Assembly (NCBI GenBank): GCA_963580285.1
Contig: OY757014.1
Location: 13,034,725-13,098,724 of the forward strand
Direction of reading: 5' to 3'
DNA length: 64,000 bases
From: Lucinisca nassula
Taxonomy: Eukaryota > Mollusca > Bivalvia > Lucinida > Lucinidae
Under the pieces are notes generated by a model that did not search any database, was not told the origin of the DNA, and was given only the letters and a program-made list of their open reading frames with translations. Numbering within the stretch: the first letter of the stretch is position 1; each line of letters starts with the position of its first letter. Position numbers and translations under genes: made by a program. Below, piece after piece: positions 1-9,885 of this stretch.

Positions 1-1321
1 CCAACAGTTAGACTCTGGTGGGCCCGACCAGAGACTGAGCATCAGGCACCAACCAATATTGCATAAAATTAGATAATCTCAAATTCTCAGTAAGCCTTTA
101 CGCTGGAACCGTCATAGAATCTGAGGCCTGATCCACCGGCGTGCAATTAAAGAGGGGAGCAAAGTTGTCAAGCGTGATTGGGTTAACTACCATGCATGTA
201 GTATGTCGTATAACAGTTATGTTGCACCCATTTTTTATTTCATATCGAAGAATGATTTTACGAAATTGGGTGCTGAAGTCATTGCAATTATATAGTTTTC
301 TGAACCTATATAACAAGTCACCATACAGTTCGGGTTCCAATAGACCTTGTTACAGAAGAAATATAAGTCCAACATTTAATTTTTAAATTAAATCGGAATG
401 ACGTCTATACAATTTTGTAATGGCTCCGCGTAATTTATGATACCGATAACGCTGATTAAGATGTTTAGCAGTTAGTCTCTGGCATATCGAATTAATTGCG
501 AAATATAAATTCCATAGGATGCCGCACTAGGAACATCACCATCCAAGAAAGAAAAATTTACAATCTCAAAATCAAAATCATCGCGTTATCATAAATTTTG
601 CAAGAAAAAAATCCACCAAAAATAGGTAGGTGTAAATCCAAAAACGGGGCCTCGGTATCAGAAGAATTTGCTTTATTTAACTGAAATTCTGGGGGGGGGG
701 AGGGTTAAATTTGACTGATCAGACCATCGAAATAGGTATTGTCAATATTTAATAAATCATCCAAATATCTAGAAGTCGAGCTAAAGGCTTCAATGATTTC
801 AGATTGGTTTTCAACGGAAAGGGACATCATGAACTTCCAGTCTCTTTCATAACAGAACAAGAATAGATCAGCCACAAGGGGTGCGCACTTTGTACCCATC
901 GGAATACCCAAAACTTGTCTAAATAACTTAGTACCAAATCTCATGTAAATATTGTCAAGTAGAAAGGTGAGAGCTTCACACATTTTCTGACATGACAATA
1001 AAGTATAATTGTTATGCTCTTCAGAAGTGAAAAAAGTATTTCTTACATTACATGCAAGATTGAGTGAGTCTTCCCTATGCATTGTCCATTCTATTAAATA
1101 ATTAAGTTTTTTTTTTGTTTATAAGATGGCGAGGAAGTGTAGTGTAAAGGGTGTAAAAACATAAGTAGACAGACTTGAAGCACGAACACGTCTGGATTTT
1201 AATTTATTTAAAACTTGATTAGAAATGTTTATAGACCAAAACAAACTTCTTCCTGATCTTTCAAATAAAAATAAAAAATGAGCTCCTTTAAGAGCAATGA
1301 AAACATTCATAAGAAAGAAGA

Positions 1322-1369
1322 TGGGTCATACTAAGTACTTTCGGCTAATAAAGCCTCATCAGTGACCCT
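1322..1369 (-). ncRNA. Hammerhead ribozyme, copy 1 (type I-like)
   Basis: Read on the minus strand: stem I GGGTCA, core CTGATGA, stem II GGCT/AGCC with loop TTATT, core GAAA, short stem III, then TA and the other side of stem I, TGACCC. Stem I pairs perfectly over 6 bp. The predicted cut lies between plus-strand positions 1329 and 1328. Stem III carries one base change relative to copy 2 (AG instead of AC after the GAA), which weakens it. Confidence 0.75.
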
Positions 1370-1702
1370 GTAATGACCCGACAAAGAAAGCCAGAGGAAA
1401 CATACTGCAATTTTGCGAATTCCGAATAGGCAGTCGATTCAAAGACTGATATAAATCAAAATGGGGTCCAAATAATTAAAAACCTGTCTAGAATATGAGT
1501 CTAAACCAATAATTTATTTCTGATTTCTCAGAATATTCACGCTGATCTCAAAGGACCAAAAGTAAAATATAAACTGCACTATGGTTGATGTACGGGGAGA
1601 CGTTTTACGGCCGCCACACGGCACAACACCAGCTGCATTAGGCAAATAAAAATCAAAAATGAGCTCCTTTAAGAGCAATGAAAACATTCATAAGAAAGAC
1701 GA

Positions 1703-1750
1703 TGTGTCATACTACGTAGTTTCGGCTAATAAAGCCTCATCAGTGACCCT
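1703..1750 (-). ncRNA. Hammerhead ribozyme, copy 2 (type I-like)
   Basis: Minus strand: stem I GGGTCA, CTGATGA, stem II GGCT/AGCC with loop TTATT, GAAA, stem III ACTA/TAGT with a 2-nt loop, cleavage triplet GTA, then TGACAC. Core and stem III are intact. Stem I pairs over its inner 4 bp and is weaker outside. The predicted cut is between 1710 and 1709, 381 nt from that of copy 1. Confidence 0.78.
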
Positions 1751-2062
1751 GTAATGATCCGGCAAAGAAAGACTTTGTCGCAATGTTTAATCACATGTTT
1801 TTGGATGGCAGTAAAACATGAAGTTAATAATTTCGAGAGTTGAGTGGTGGTACAAGAGCTTGAATTTGCAATAAACCGTGCTTTGTATGGTCTTTTATGA
1901 AGTTTAGGAAACCAGTATAACGTAGGAAGCTTGTCTTGGCCTTCTGTAACACATACAGCAAATGTGGTCATCAACGAAAGCCCTCTCTACAGCCAAAAGC
2001 TGCAGTTCATAGGCCTTAGTACCACAAAGGTCTTGCTGAAGAGTGTTAACATAGTGGAGCCG

Positions 2063-2065
2063 TCA
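2063..2065 (-). other. In-frame TGA in N1 RT (putative selenocysteine codon)
   Basis: The frame is open on both sides: ...APDHVVVV before it and RLHYVNTL after it. The same codon is TGA at 4706-4708 and at 19038-19040 in the other copies. Confidence 0.6.
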
Positions 2066-2643
2066 GACAACGACCACATGGTCAGGAGCCTTATCTGCTG
2101 GAGCCGAAACAGACTTCTCGTGAAATTCTTGAATACCTAGTTTGAGGTGACGTAAAGATGTCTTAGGTTTAGGAGGTAATGAATTCGTATTTTGAGAGTA
2201 GAAAGAAATGCAGTTGTTCACTAGTTTTAGTGATAACCCTTTATAGAACATATTAGAATGCTAAGTTTCCATACCTTGAGAGCTTTATGCTCAACATACT
2301 CTCGTTTACACAGTCGATTACCAAATTCATTCAAGGCAGCAGCGATTTCATCTCTACACTTATTGAAATCAATTTTAGAAGGAAATCGGTATTTCGGTCC
2401 TTTTGAAATTATATTTCGTATCTTAGAATCAGGAATAATTTTTAAATTGCCAGTAATAATATGATCAATACACCGAAATTTTACAATCACATGAATCAGG
2501 AGTGTTAGTGTCAATATCAAGATCAGAAACAAGTTTATTTAGATTAAAAGTGATAGATATATTGTATTTATAACAAATTGTGGGTGTTTCAGTATTTTGA
2601 AAATAAGCAGGAATAGATGAAATCGCCGAATTGTTCCGGAAGA

Positions 2644-3210
2644 AAAGTAGAAGTAAAACAAAGATCAGGAATTGATACAATTAACTTACTCCACCCATAA
2701 AAGACACCAAAGGGAAAGAAATACAAACATTAAGCGACCAGACCATAATGGAAACCTAAACAAAGGAAGGCCATAAGGACAGTTACTTTCCCACAAAATG
2801 GCCATATGGCCATCCAAAACCAAAATACACAAGTGATACACACAGTAAGTAACAAACAACAACATAAATAGATCGCCACAGAAGAGCCGCCTTGGAACGG
2901 TCAGTGGAAGATTTCCACTGGGGGGCTTAAATCGATTTTACGTGGCCACAATCCTCGCCCTTACTTCCGTCGCGATTTAGACAAATAATTTGTTCAGTCC
3001 GCATGAAGGCCTCCTAACTCATCAGTGCAACATCTCCGTGAACACAAAAATCAAAGAACCACAGAGGTGAGACAACGGTGAGGACTCGACAGCAAGAAAC
3101 CACAGAAATGCTGGAGCAAAAGAAAACCAACAGTTAGACTCCGATGAGCCCGACCAGAGACAGAGCATCAGGCACCAACCAACATTATCTCTCTAATTTT
3201 CAATAAGCCT
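2644..3210 (-). other. 3' untranslated region of Naiad copy N2
   Basis: No coding sequence. Closely matches 20541-21118 (plus strand) and 36550-37081. It contains the perfect short palindrome GGCCATATGGCC near 2805. The end TTTTACTTCTACTTT is shared by four copies in the window, so it is the true 3' terminus of this family. Confidence 0.8.
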
Positions 3211-4705
3211 TTACGTTGGAGCCGTCATAGAATCTGAGGCCTGACCCACCGGCGTGCAATTAAAGAGGGAAGCAAAGTTGCCAACCGTGATTGGGTTAAC
3301 TACCATGCATGCAGTCTGTCGTATAATATCCATGTTGTATCTTTTTATATCGAAGAATGATTTTACGAATTTGGGTGCTGAAGTCATTGCGGTTATATAT
3401 TTTTTCTGAATTTATATACTAAGTCACCATAAAATTCGGGTTCCGATAGACCTTGTTGCAGAAGAGATTTAAGTCCAATATTGAATTTTGAAATTAAATC
3501 AGAATGGCGTCTATAAAGTTTTGAAAAGGCTTTACGTAGTTTATGGTACCGATAACCCTGATTAAGAAGTTTAGCCGTTAATAATTTATTACGAGTGTTG
3601 AAGTCAGTTACATGACTACACACTCTAGCAAATCGAATTAATTGCGAAATATAAACGCCATAGGATGGCGCACGAGGAACATCACCATCCAAAAAAGGAA
3701 AATTTACAATCTCAAAATCAAATTCATCGCGTTTATCATAAATTTTGCACGAAACAAATCCATCTACAATAGATAGATGTAAATCCAAAAACGGGGCCTC
3801 GGTATCAGAAGCATTTGCTTTATTTAACTGAAGTTCTAGGGGGTAAATCTGACTGATCAAACCATCAAAATAGGTATTATCAATATTTAATAAATCATCT
3901 AAATATCTAGAAGTAGAGCTAAAAGCTTCAATAATTTCAGATTGGTTATCAATGGAAAGCGACAAAATGAAGTCTCTTTCATAACAATACAAGAACAGAT
4001 CAGCCACAAGAGGTGCGCAATTAGTACCCATCGGAATACCCACAATTTGTCTAAATAACTTAGTACCGAATCTACTATAAATATTGTCAAGTAGAAAGGT
4101 GAGGGCATCACACACTTTCTGACATGACCAAACAGTATAATTCTTATGCTCTTTAGAAGTGAAAAATGCATTTCTGACATTACATGCAAGATAGAGAGAA
4201 TCTTCTCTGTGAAAAGCCCATTCAATTAAATCATTAAGTTTTTCTTTTATAAGATTATGAGGAAGTGTAGTGTAAAAGTGGAAAAATCGTAGGTAGACAG
4301 ACTAGAAGCACGAAAATGTCTAGATTTCAATTTATTTAAAACCACATTTGATTTTTTTATAGACCAAAACAAATTTCTTCCTGATCTTTCAAAGACTTTA
4401 TCACAATATTTTATTACATGTTTTTTAATAGCAGTAAGACAGGAAGTTAATAATTTAGAAAGTTCAGTGGTAGTGCATGAGCTAGAATTTGCAATAAACC
4501 GTGCTTTGTAAGGTTTTTTATGAAGTTTTGGTAACCAGTATAGCGTAGGAAGCTTGTCTTGGCCTTCGTTAATACACACAGCAAACTTGGTTGCTGAAAG
4601 ACAAACATGTTTATCTACTATAGCTCTCTCTTCAGCTAAAGGCTGAAGTTCATAGGCCTTAGTACCACCAAGCTCCTGCTTAAGCGTGTTAACATAGTGG
4701 AGCCG

Positions 4706-4708
4706 TCA
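4706..4708 (-). other. In-frame TGA in N2 RT (putative selenocysteine codon)
   Basis: Sits between NNVVVV and RLHYVNTLKQEL. Homologous codons in N1 and N3 are also TGA. Confidence 0.65.
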
Positions 4709-5549
4709 CACAACGACGACGTTGTTAGCGGCCTTGTCTGCAGGGGCCAAAACAAACTTCTTATATGAAATTCTTGAATACCTAGTTTAAGATGACGTAA
4801 AGACGTCTTGGGCTTAGGAGGTAATAAGTTAGTATTTTGAGAATAGAAAAAATGCGTTTATTCACTAGTTTTAAAATGCTAAGTTTCCAGTCCTTAAGGG
4901 CTTTATGCTCAACATACTCTCGCTTACACCATCGATTACCGAATTCATTCAAGGAAGCAGCGATTTCATCTCTACATTTACTGAAATCAATTTTAGAAGG
5001 AAACCGATATTTCGGTCCTTTAGAAATTATATTCCTTATCCTAGAATCAGGAATAATTTTCAAATTGCCAGTAATTACATGACCAGCAGCAGGATAGCAA
5101 TACTTTGAGTTTTTACAATCACATGAATCAGGAGTATTAGTATCAATATCAAGATCTGAAACAAGTTTATTGAAATTAAAAATGATAGATCTAACAGGTT
5201 TGTTATATTTATAGCAAATTATAGGTGTTTCAGAATTTTGAAAATAAGCAGGAATGGAAGAAAACACCAATCTCTCACGGAAGATACTGGGCAAATCTAT
5301 AAAATCCATCCCCTTATTAATGAAGGATATTTTGAAGAAATGGCGTTTATGATTAATTTCAGAACCAATGTAAGGACGGAGAGTATGCTGAGTATAGCCT
5401 CTAGTTAAGAGAGCCGCATCATATAACGGATGAGAACTATCGTAGAATTTATTCGCCTCGGTGTCCAGAAGACGTAAAACAGAAACGGGTAATGAACTTA
5501 AAAATGAAATCATAGAGTGGCGTCCATGATTTAATAATATAATTGACAG

Positions 5550-5552
5550 TCA
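5550..5552 (-). other. In-frame TGA between endonuclease and linker of N2
   Basis: The frame reads NNTRLK, TGA, then LSIILLNHGRHSMISFLSS without shift. No second copy of this region exists in the window, so a simple nonsense mutation cannot be excluded. Confidence 0.45.
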
Positions 5553-5999
5553 CTTCAGTCTAGTATTGTTTCGTTTAAACGCACGTGATTTACGTTTAAA
5601 GTTACCATTTTTCCTGGTGCCGTGAGATCTAGTTCTGCGTTTTCGACATTCCAGGAGTGAGAAAATATCAAAGTCCGGCATTCTGGAAATATTACCCTCA
5701 TGATAAATGTTGTCATTAAATCCCAGTGGAAAAGGGGTCTGTAAAAATTTAATCCATTTCAGTTCAGCTTCATGTCTTTTGATTATTTTGAATCTAGATG
5801 TAGAATTTGCATCGTAATAAAGTTTTTCCACTGGTTGTATAACAATGTTATTTACAGAATGACCTGTACGTCGAAAGTGACGGTACAAGAAAGTGTCAGT
5901 TTTCTTAGGCTTACTCATTCTACGATAATGCTCGTTCAATCTAGTTTTAAGCATGCGGTTAGTTTGACCGACGTACTGCATATTACAGTTTGCAGCACG

Positions 6000-6035
6000 T
6001 CAAGTAATCAGATAAATTAAATCTGTAGACTGTCA
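6000..6035 (-). other. Two in-frame TGA codons in the GIY-YIG domain of N2
   Basis: The reading is SDLT-TGA-QSTDLIYLIT-TGA-RAANCNMQYVGQT. In Penelope-type GIY-YIG endonucleases the residue after YLIT is normally Cys, the first Cys of the CCHH set, and the upstream one is also commonly Cys. Cys-to-selenocysteine replacement therefore explains both codons. Confidence 0.65.
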
Positions 6036-6453
6036 TGTCAAATCAGACATGTTAACTACAGAGAAGCGTCTACCGTTTACAGATGAAGTAACGGTAGACG
6101 CAGTGCTTAAATGCGAACAACATCTGCACCTCTTGGCATTGCACTTAGAAATACTAGGATACATTTCACTTCTTTTCCACGGATTAGTATATTTTCGAAG
6201 GATGGGTGATTTGAGAGGAGATAGTCTTATACGAAGACTACTCCCAAAAACATTGGTATTGCCTGCTCCTTTGAGATTAACTGAAGTTACAGAAGACAAA
6301 TTTAAGGGTCTAACCAATACCGAAGGCAACATAGTATTAAAGTTCTTAATAGAATGGGGAATCCGTACAGAAGAAGCAGAGTGTAATCTAAGGGGTGATA
6401 TTGATATTTTAAATGTATTTAAGCCTTTAGCTCCGACTTCTGCAGCCTTTCCG

Positions 6454-6735
6454 CATTACGAAAACACGCCTATACAAAGACATTGCAAACTTTACCGCCG
6501 GAAAAACGAAAATTTTTAGTTGAAAAAATTGCGATATTTTCCTTATTTCTGCTCATAATATAGATTGTGGTTACTCGTTAGAACCGCCCAATCGACGCGG
6601 TCCTAACGAGTGCCCACAATCTATGTTTTAGAGCAGAAATGAGAAAAATAATGTGTACCTCTGCAAACCCAAGTTTTACTATATAAAAGTTGGGCTTAAG
6701 GGGATCAAATTTATAAAGGCGTGTTTTCGTGAAGC
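6454..6735. mobile_element. MITE family A (hairpin MITE), full copy
   Basis: Terminal inverted repeats of about 20 bp (left ACGAAAACACGCCTAT; right ATAAAGGCGTGTTTTCGT) and a central perfect hairpin arm (ACTCGTTAGAACCGCC) at about 6573-6620. Inserted at or near the 5' part of the Naiad N2 reading frame. Confidence 0.8.
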
Positions 6736-6840
6736 ACACTATATTGCTGTATATGAAGAGACTAAATAAAACCGAGTCTCCGATTTTCGTTCTTTTATGT
6801 GTTCTTTGCTTTCATGGCAACCTTTTAGCTTTTTATTCTA
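6736..6840. repeat. Short dispersed repeat shared with 58915-59015
   Basis: The stretch with ATGAAGAGACT, AATAAAACCGAG and GGCAACCTTTTAGC recurs at about 58915-59015. Function and ends unknown. Confidence 0.55.
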
Positions 6841-7205
6841 GATATTTAAATGATTTATTTAATATTCATTTAATATTGACAATGCCTATTTCGATGCTTT
6901 GATGAGTCAAATTTATGACCCCCCCCCCCCCCACCGGAATTTCAGTTAAATAAAGCAAATTCTTCTGATATCGAGGCCCAGCGGGGTTTACTGTCGAGTC
7001 ATCTTTGTGTCATCTTGGCTTTAATTGCGATTTCTTTCTTTACCGAGTTGATTCACTTATAAGTTAGAAAACCTTCACGGCGACCTAACAAATACTTGTT
7101 TGAACCACAGTGAAAGTGAGGGTGATGGTTGGGAACCCATAAATTTAAATTAAACCCACCTGTAATTTTTACTGACCGTTCCAAGTCGGTGCTTTTGCTG
7201 TGGTT
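6841..7205 (+). pseudogene. Naiad RT and 3'UTR fragment, plus strand
   Basis: About 6841-6985 matches the RT region around YLDDLLNID and QLNKANSSD with a C-run inserted. About 6985-7205 is a diverged 3' UTR (TGTCGAGTC, CTTCACGGCG, CTGACCGTTCCAAG). Strongly decayed. Confidence 0.65.
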
Positions 7206-7350
7206 CTTTCACATTTTATGTTGGTTGTTCTGATTCTTTCCCTATATATATAATTCTGATTCTTTCCCCCATTATTTATATTGCTCCTTTTTTAGCTAGG
7301 TTTGGATATTTTGAGTCACAACCTGTTTGGGAAAGAGCTGCTGACTTGGT
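7206..7350 (+). repeat. Old Naiad-related 3'UTR segment, first copy
   Basis: The segment ending GAGCTGCTGACTTGGTG is repeated at about 7700-7791. The two copies flank the minus-strand RT fragment 7351-7566. It resembles the 3' UTR of the main Naiad family only distantly. Confidence 0.5.
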
Positions 7351-7566
7351 GACTTAACTGAAGTTCTGGTGGGTAAATTTGACTGATCAACCCATCGAAA
7401 TAGGTATTGTCAATATTTAATACACCATCCAAATATGTAGAAGTCGAGCTAAAAGCTTCAATGATTTCAGATTGGTTTTCCGCAGAAAGGGACAACATGA
7501 AGTCTCTCTCATAACAAAACAAAAACAAATCAGCCACAAGGGGTGCGCAATTTGTACCCATCGGAA
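7351..7566 (-). pseudogene. Naiad RT fragment (motif B to motif C)
   Basis: Encodes MGTNCAPLVADLFLFCYERD through STYLDGVLNIDNTYFDGL. The catalytic YLDD has become YLDG, so it could not be active. Confidence 0.75.
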
Positions 7567-7964
7567 ATTATATATATATATATTAACGTTGATGATTCTG
7601 ATTCTAATATAGTTACGGTTGATGATTCTGATTCTTTCCCCCTTTTTGGTTGTTCATTTTAGTTACGTTTGTCCTTCTGGTTTAATGTTGGTAATTCTGA
7701 TTCTTTCCCCCATTATTTATATTGCTCCTTTTTTAGCTAGGTTTGGATATTTTGAGTCACAACCTGTTTGGGAAAGAGCTGCTGACTTGGTGTACCTGTG
7801 GTCCGTTTTGTTTACTGTCGTCACTCCATGTTTCGACTTCTTTTCCTGGTGATATTGTGGTAACAATTTGAGATCTGATTGTATGAGTTCCTGATCGTTT
7901 CTCTTTTTAATTTACATCTTTCAATCGTAAATGGGTTTGTTTCCTGATAAAAATATGATAAGCC
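7567..7964 (+). repeat. Old Naiad-related 3'UTR segment, second copy
   Basis: Short TA-rich run, a duplicated GTTGATGATTCTGATTCT motif, then the second copy of the segment ending GACTTGGTG, continuing into TACCTGTGGTCC. No gene seen. Confidence 0.45.
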
Positions 7965-8033
7965 AAGTTCTAAGGTTTATAGACGCTATTCCTATTTAGT
8001 TTCAAAATTCAAGATTGCACTTAAATCTCTTCT
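7965..8033 (+). pseudogene. Naiad RT C-terminal scrap, plus strand
   Basis: Matches the part encoding YRRHSDLISKFNIGLKSLL in the copy at 20230-20290. It ends at 8033, where a minus-strand Naiad fragment begins: an inverted junction. Confidence 0.6.
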
Positions 8034-8700
8034 CAGTAAGCTTTTACGCTGGAACTGTCATAGAATCTGAGGCCTGACACACCGGCGTGCAATTAAAAAG
8101 GGAAGCAAACTTGTTAACCGTGATTGGGTTAACTACCATGCATGCAGTCTGTCGTATAACATTTATATTATACCCGAGCTTTTGACATCGAAGAATGATT
8201 TTACGAAATCGGGTCTGACGTCATTGCGGTTATATATTTTTCTGAATTTATATACTAAGTCACAGCATGAAGTCTCTCTCATAACAAAACAAAAACAAAT
8301 CAGCCACAAGGGGTGCGCAATTTGTACCCATCGGAATACCCAGAACTTGTCTAAATAAGTTAGTACCAAATCATATGTAAATATTGTCGAGTAGAAAGGT
8401 GAGAGCTTTACACACTTTCTGCCATGACCATAAAGTATATTTTTTATTCTCTTCAGAAGTGAAAAAGCATTTCTTACATTACAGGCAAGATAGAGGGAGT
8501 CTTCCCTATGAAATGTCCATTCAATTAAATCATTAAGTTTTTCTTTTATAAGATTATGAGGAGTTGTTGTGTAAAGGGTGTAAAAATCATAAGTAGACAG
8601 ACTTGAAGCACGAAAAGATCCGGATTTTAATTTAATTAAAACTTCATTAGATTTTTTATAGACCAAAAGAGATTTCTACCTGATCTTTCAAAGACTTTGT
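8034..8700 (-). pseudogene. Naiad RT with internal deletion, minus strand
   Basis: Contains the RT fingers and palm up to CYERD-like residues, then jumps directly to the C-terminal DLVYKFRKIYNRND segment near 8265. About 500 bp between them is missing. It meets plus-strand 3'UTR-like sequence at about 8700. Confidence 0.75.
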
Positions 8701-8989
8701 CGCCTTCATGCAGACTGAACAAATTATTTCTCGCGACAGAAGTAAAGGCGGGGATTGCGGCCGCGAAAAACGATTTAAGCCTCACACCATCCCCCTATTG
8801 AAAAACATTTTGTCAAGTCCAAACATATCATATAAAAAAGAACAACAGAATGTACTGCGTGCTTTTAGTTTATACTAATTTATTTAGTTTGATTGCGTTT
8901 TCCTGCGTTGAAAGCTTCAAGCGTATTTGAATCGCTCTCGAACACTCATTCCGGATCATATCACGCACACGAGAGAGGCAGTGACTGTC
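8535..8989. repeat. 455-bp tandem duplication, unit 1
   Basis: Unit of Naiad RT (minus) joined to Naiad 3'UTR-like sequence (plus) and other sequence. Repeated directly at 8990-9443 with only a handful of differences. Confidence 0.9.
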
Positions 8990-9443
8990 AAGTTTTTCTT
9001 TTATAAGATTATGAGGAGTTGTTGTGTAAAGGGTGTAAAAATCATAAGTAGACAGACTTGAAGCACGAAAAGATCCGGATTTTAATTTAATTAAAACTTC
9101 ATTAGATTTTTTATAGACCAAAAGAGATTTCTACCTGATCTTTCAAAGACTTTGTCGCCTTCATGCAGACTGAACAAATTATTTCTCGCGACAGAAGTAA
9201 AGGCGGGGATTGCGGCCGCGAAAAACGATTTAAGCCTCACACCATCCCCCTATTGAAAAACATTTTGTCAAGTCCAAACATATCATATAAAAAAGAACAA
9301 CAGAATGTACTGCGTGCTTTTAGTTTATACTAATTTATTTAGTTTGATTGCGTTTTCCTGCGTTGAAAGCTTCAAGCTTATTTGAATCGCTCTCGAAAAC
9401 TCATTCCGGATCATATCACGCACGCGAGAGAGGCAGTGACTGT
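8990..9443. repeat. 455-bp tandem duplication, unit 2
   Basis: Nearly identical to 8535-8989; the period is 455 bp. Differences include AAGCTT for AAGCGT near 9373 and CACGCGAG for CACACGAG near 9420. A recent duplication, or an assembly artefact. Confidence 0.9.
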
Positions 9444-9503
9444 TGGGGCCATCACATACATGTCTTATAACGAAGTTTGTAGTAGCATACATACTAAGTT
9501 AAC

Positions 9504-9847
9504 ACATCATGAAAACACGCCGAGAACCTTGCCCCCTAAAAAATGGAAATCTTCCGACAAGAAATTCCAGTATTCCGCACATCCCCCAAACACAGACCGC
9601 GATACTCGTAAGAACCGCGTCAAGGCGGTTCTAACCAGTACCCACAATCCAAGCCCAAGGGCAGAAAGATGAAACATAATGTATACCATCACGAAAACAC
9701 GCCTATATAATTTTGACCCCTTTGAACCCCTTTTTAAATAGTAAAACTGTGGTTTACAGGGGTAAACCTTATTTTTCTCAATTTTCATCTTAAAATTTTC
9801 ATTTTTGCGGCGATAAATGTTACAATGTATAGGGATGTTTTCGTAAT
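9504..9847. mobile_element. MITE family A, composite copy
   Basis: A left end at 9504 and a hairpin at about 9600-9655, then a second left end at 9687 and a right end at 9830-9847. This looks like one copy inserted into, or recombined with, another. Confidence 0.7.
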
Positions 9848-9885
9848 GGCATGTAAACTCCAGTCTTACTTAATAAAAGCGGCAT

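Larger units (their letters stand above)
1263..1769 (-). mobile_element. Retrozyme-like element with terminal direct repeats and two hammerhead ribozymes
   Basis: A 507-bp insertion that splits the Naiad copy: the Naiad sequence stops at about 1262 and resumes at about 1770. A short duplication of AAA(G) is possible at the junction. It consists of two direct repeats of about 130 bp (1263-1391 and 1643-1769), roughly 90% alike, around 250 bp of unique sequence. Each repeat contains a hammerhead ribozyme on the minus strand, and the two predicted cleavage sites are 381 nt apart. This is the layout of metazoan retrozymes: a monomer of a few hundred nt, present as a partial dimer, with type I hammerheads. 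No coding capacity is visible. The alternative is a miniature LTR element (TRIM), but the ribozymes favour a retrozyme. Confidence 0.75.
1..2643 (-). mobile_element. Naiad-like Penelope element, copy N1 (5'-truncated, broken)
   Basis: A minus-strand copy of the same retroelement as the one at 2644-6455, with many indels. Its 3' untranslated tail starts at the left edge of the window. Going right it shows the RT C-terminus (about 98-700), the RT palm with YLDDLLNID at about 745-775 and IPMGTKCAPL at about 880-905, the fingers (about 1120-1260 and 1770-2060), and part of the CxC linker (SCDCK, about 2475-2490). It starts abruptly at 2643, inside the linker, directly next to the 3' end of the next copy. 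This gives a head-to-tail tandem as is usual for Penelope-like elements. A 0.5-kb foreign element sits at 1263-1769. Several frameshifts make it a pseudogene. Confidence 0.85.
98..2643 (-). pseudogene. Broken Naiad reverse transcriptase (copy N1)
   Basis: Remnant of the RT that would copy the element's RNA into the chromosome. The YLDD catalytic motif and the IPMGTKCAPL motif are readable, but they lie in frames separated by indels (near 700, 1150, 1900 and 2470) and by the insertion at 1263-1769. An in-frame TGA at 2063-2065 lies between VVVV and RLHYV, exactly where two other copies in this window also have TGA. The RT carries no endonuclease here because the copy begins downstream of that domain. 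Confidence 0.8.
2644..6455 (-). mobile_element. Naiad-like Penelope element, copy N2 (nearly full length)
   Basis: The most complete Penelope-like copy. On the minus strand the order is: N-terminal Cys-rich stretch and GIY-YIG endonuclease (about 6250-5550), linker with the CxC motif SCDCK (about 5120), RT (about 4880-3211), then a 3' untranslated region of about 570 bp ending with TTTTACTTCTACTTT at 2644. An N-terminal endonuclease with a CxC linker is the hallmark of the Naiad clade; canonical Penelope elements have the endonuclease at the C-terminus. The 5' side is cut by a MITE at 6454. The 3' end abuts copy N1 directly. Confidence 0.88.
3211..6455 (-). pseudogene. Naiad polyprotein: GIY-YIG endonuclease - CxC linker - reverse transcriptase
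   Basis: A single polyprotein that would nick DNA and reverse-transcribe the element RNA. Visible in order: a basic Cys cluster (CNAKRCRCC), the GIY-YIG core (LIYLIT...YVGQT), LNEHYRRM and RHFRRTGH (the His residues of the CCHH-type endonuclease), a basic tail (about 5560-5620), the linker with SCDCK and YC, then RT motifs LYWLPKLHKKPYKARFI, TYDFST, IPMGTNCAPLVADLF and YLDDLLNID. Four in-frame stops all are TGA (6033-6035, 6000-6002, 5550-5552, 4706-4708); no TAA or TAG occurs in the reconstructed frame. Single-base indels near 4855, 4765, 4278 and 3405 break the frame, so this copy is dead even if TGA is recoded. The frame remains open to 6455, where a MITE begins, so the true start is not visible. 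The stop TAA is at 3211-3213. Confidence 0.85.

Noticed and set aside
1263..1769. Ordinary solo LTR or TRIM element.
   Set aside because: Direct repeats alone would fit, but the two complete hammerhead cores and the 381-nt spacing fit a retrozyme better; TG...CA ends and a primer site are not evident.
2465..2467. A fifth TGA in Naiad copy N1 next to the CxC motif (SCDCKISVY then TGA).
   Set aside because: Copy N2 has TGC nearby, but N1 has a deletion at this spot, so the TGA may be created by the deletion joint. Not counted as a selenocysteine candidate.
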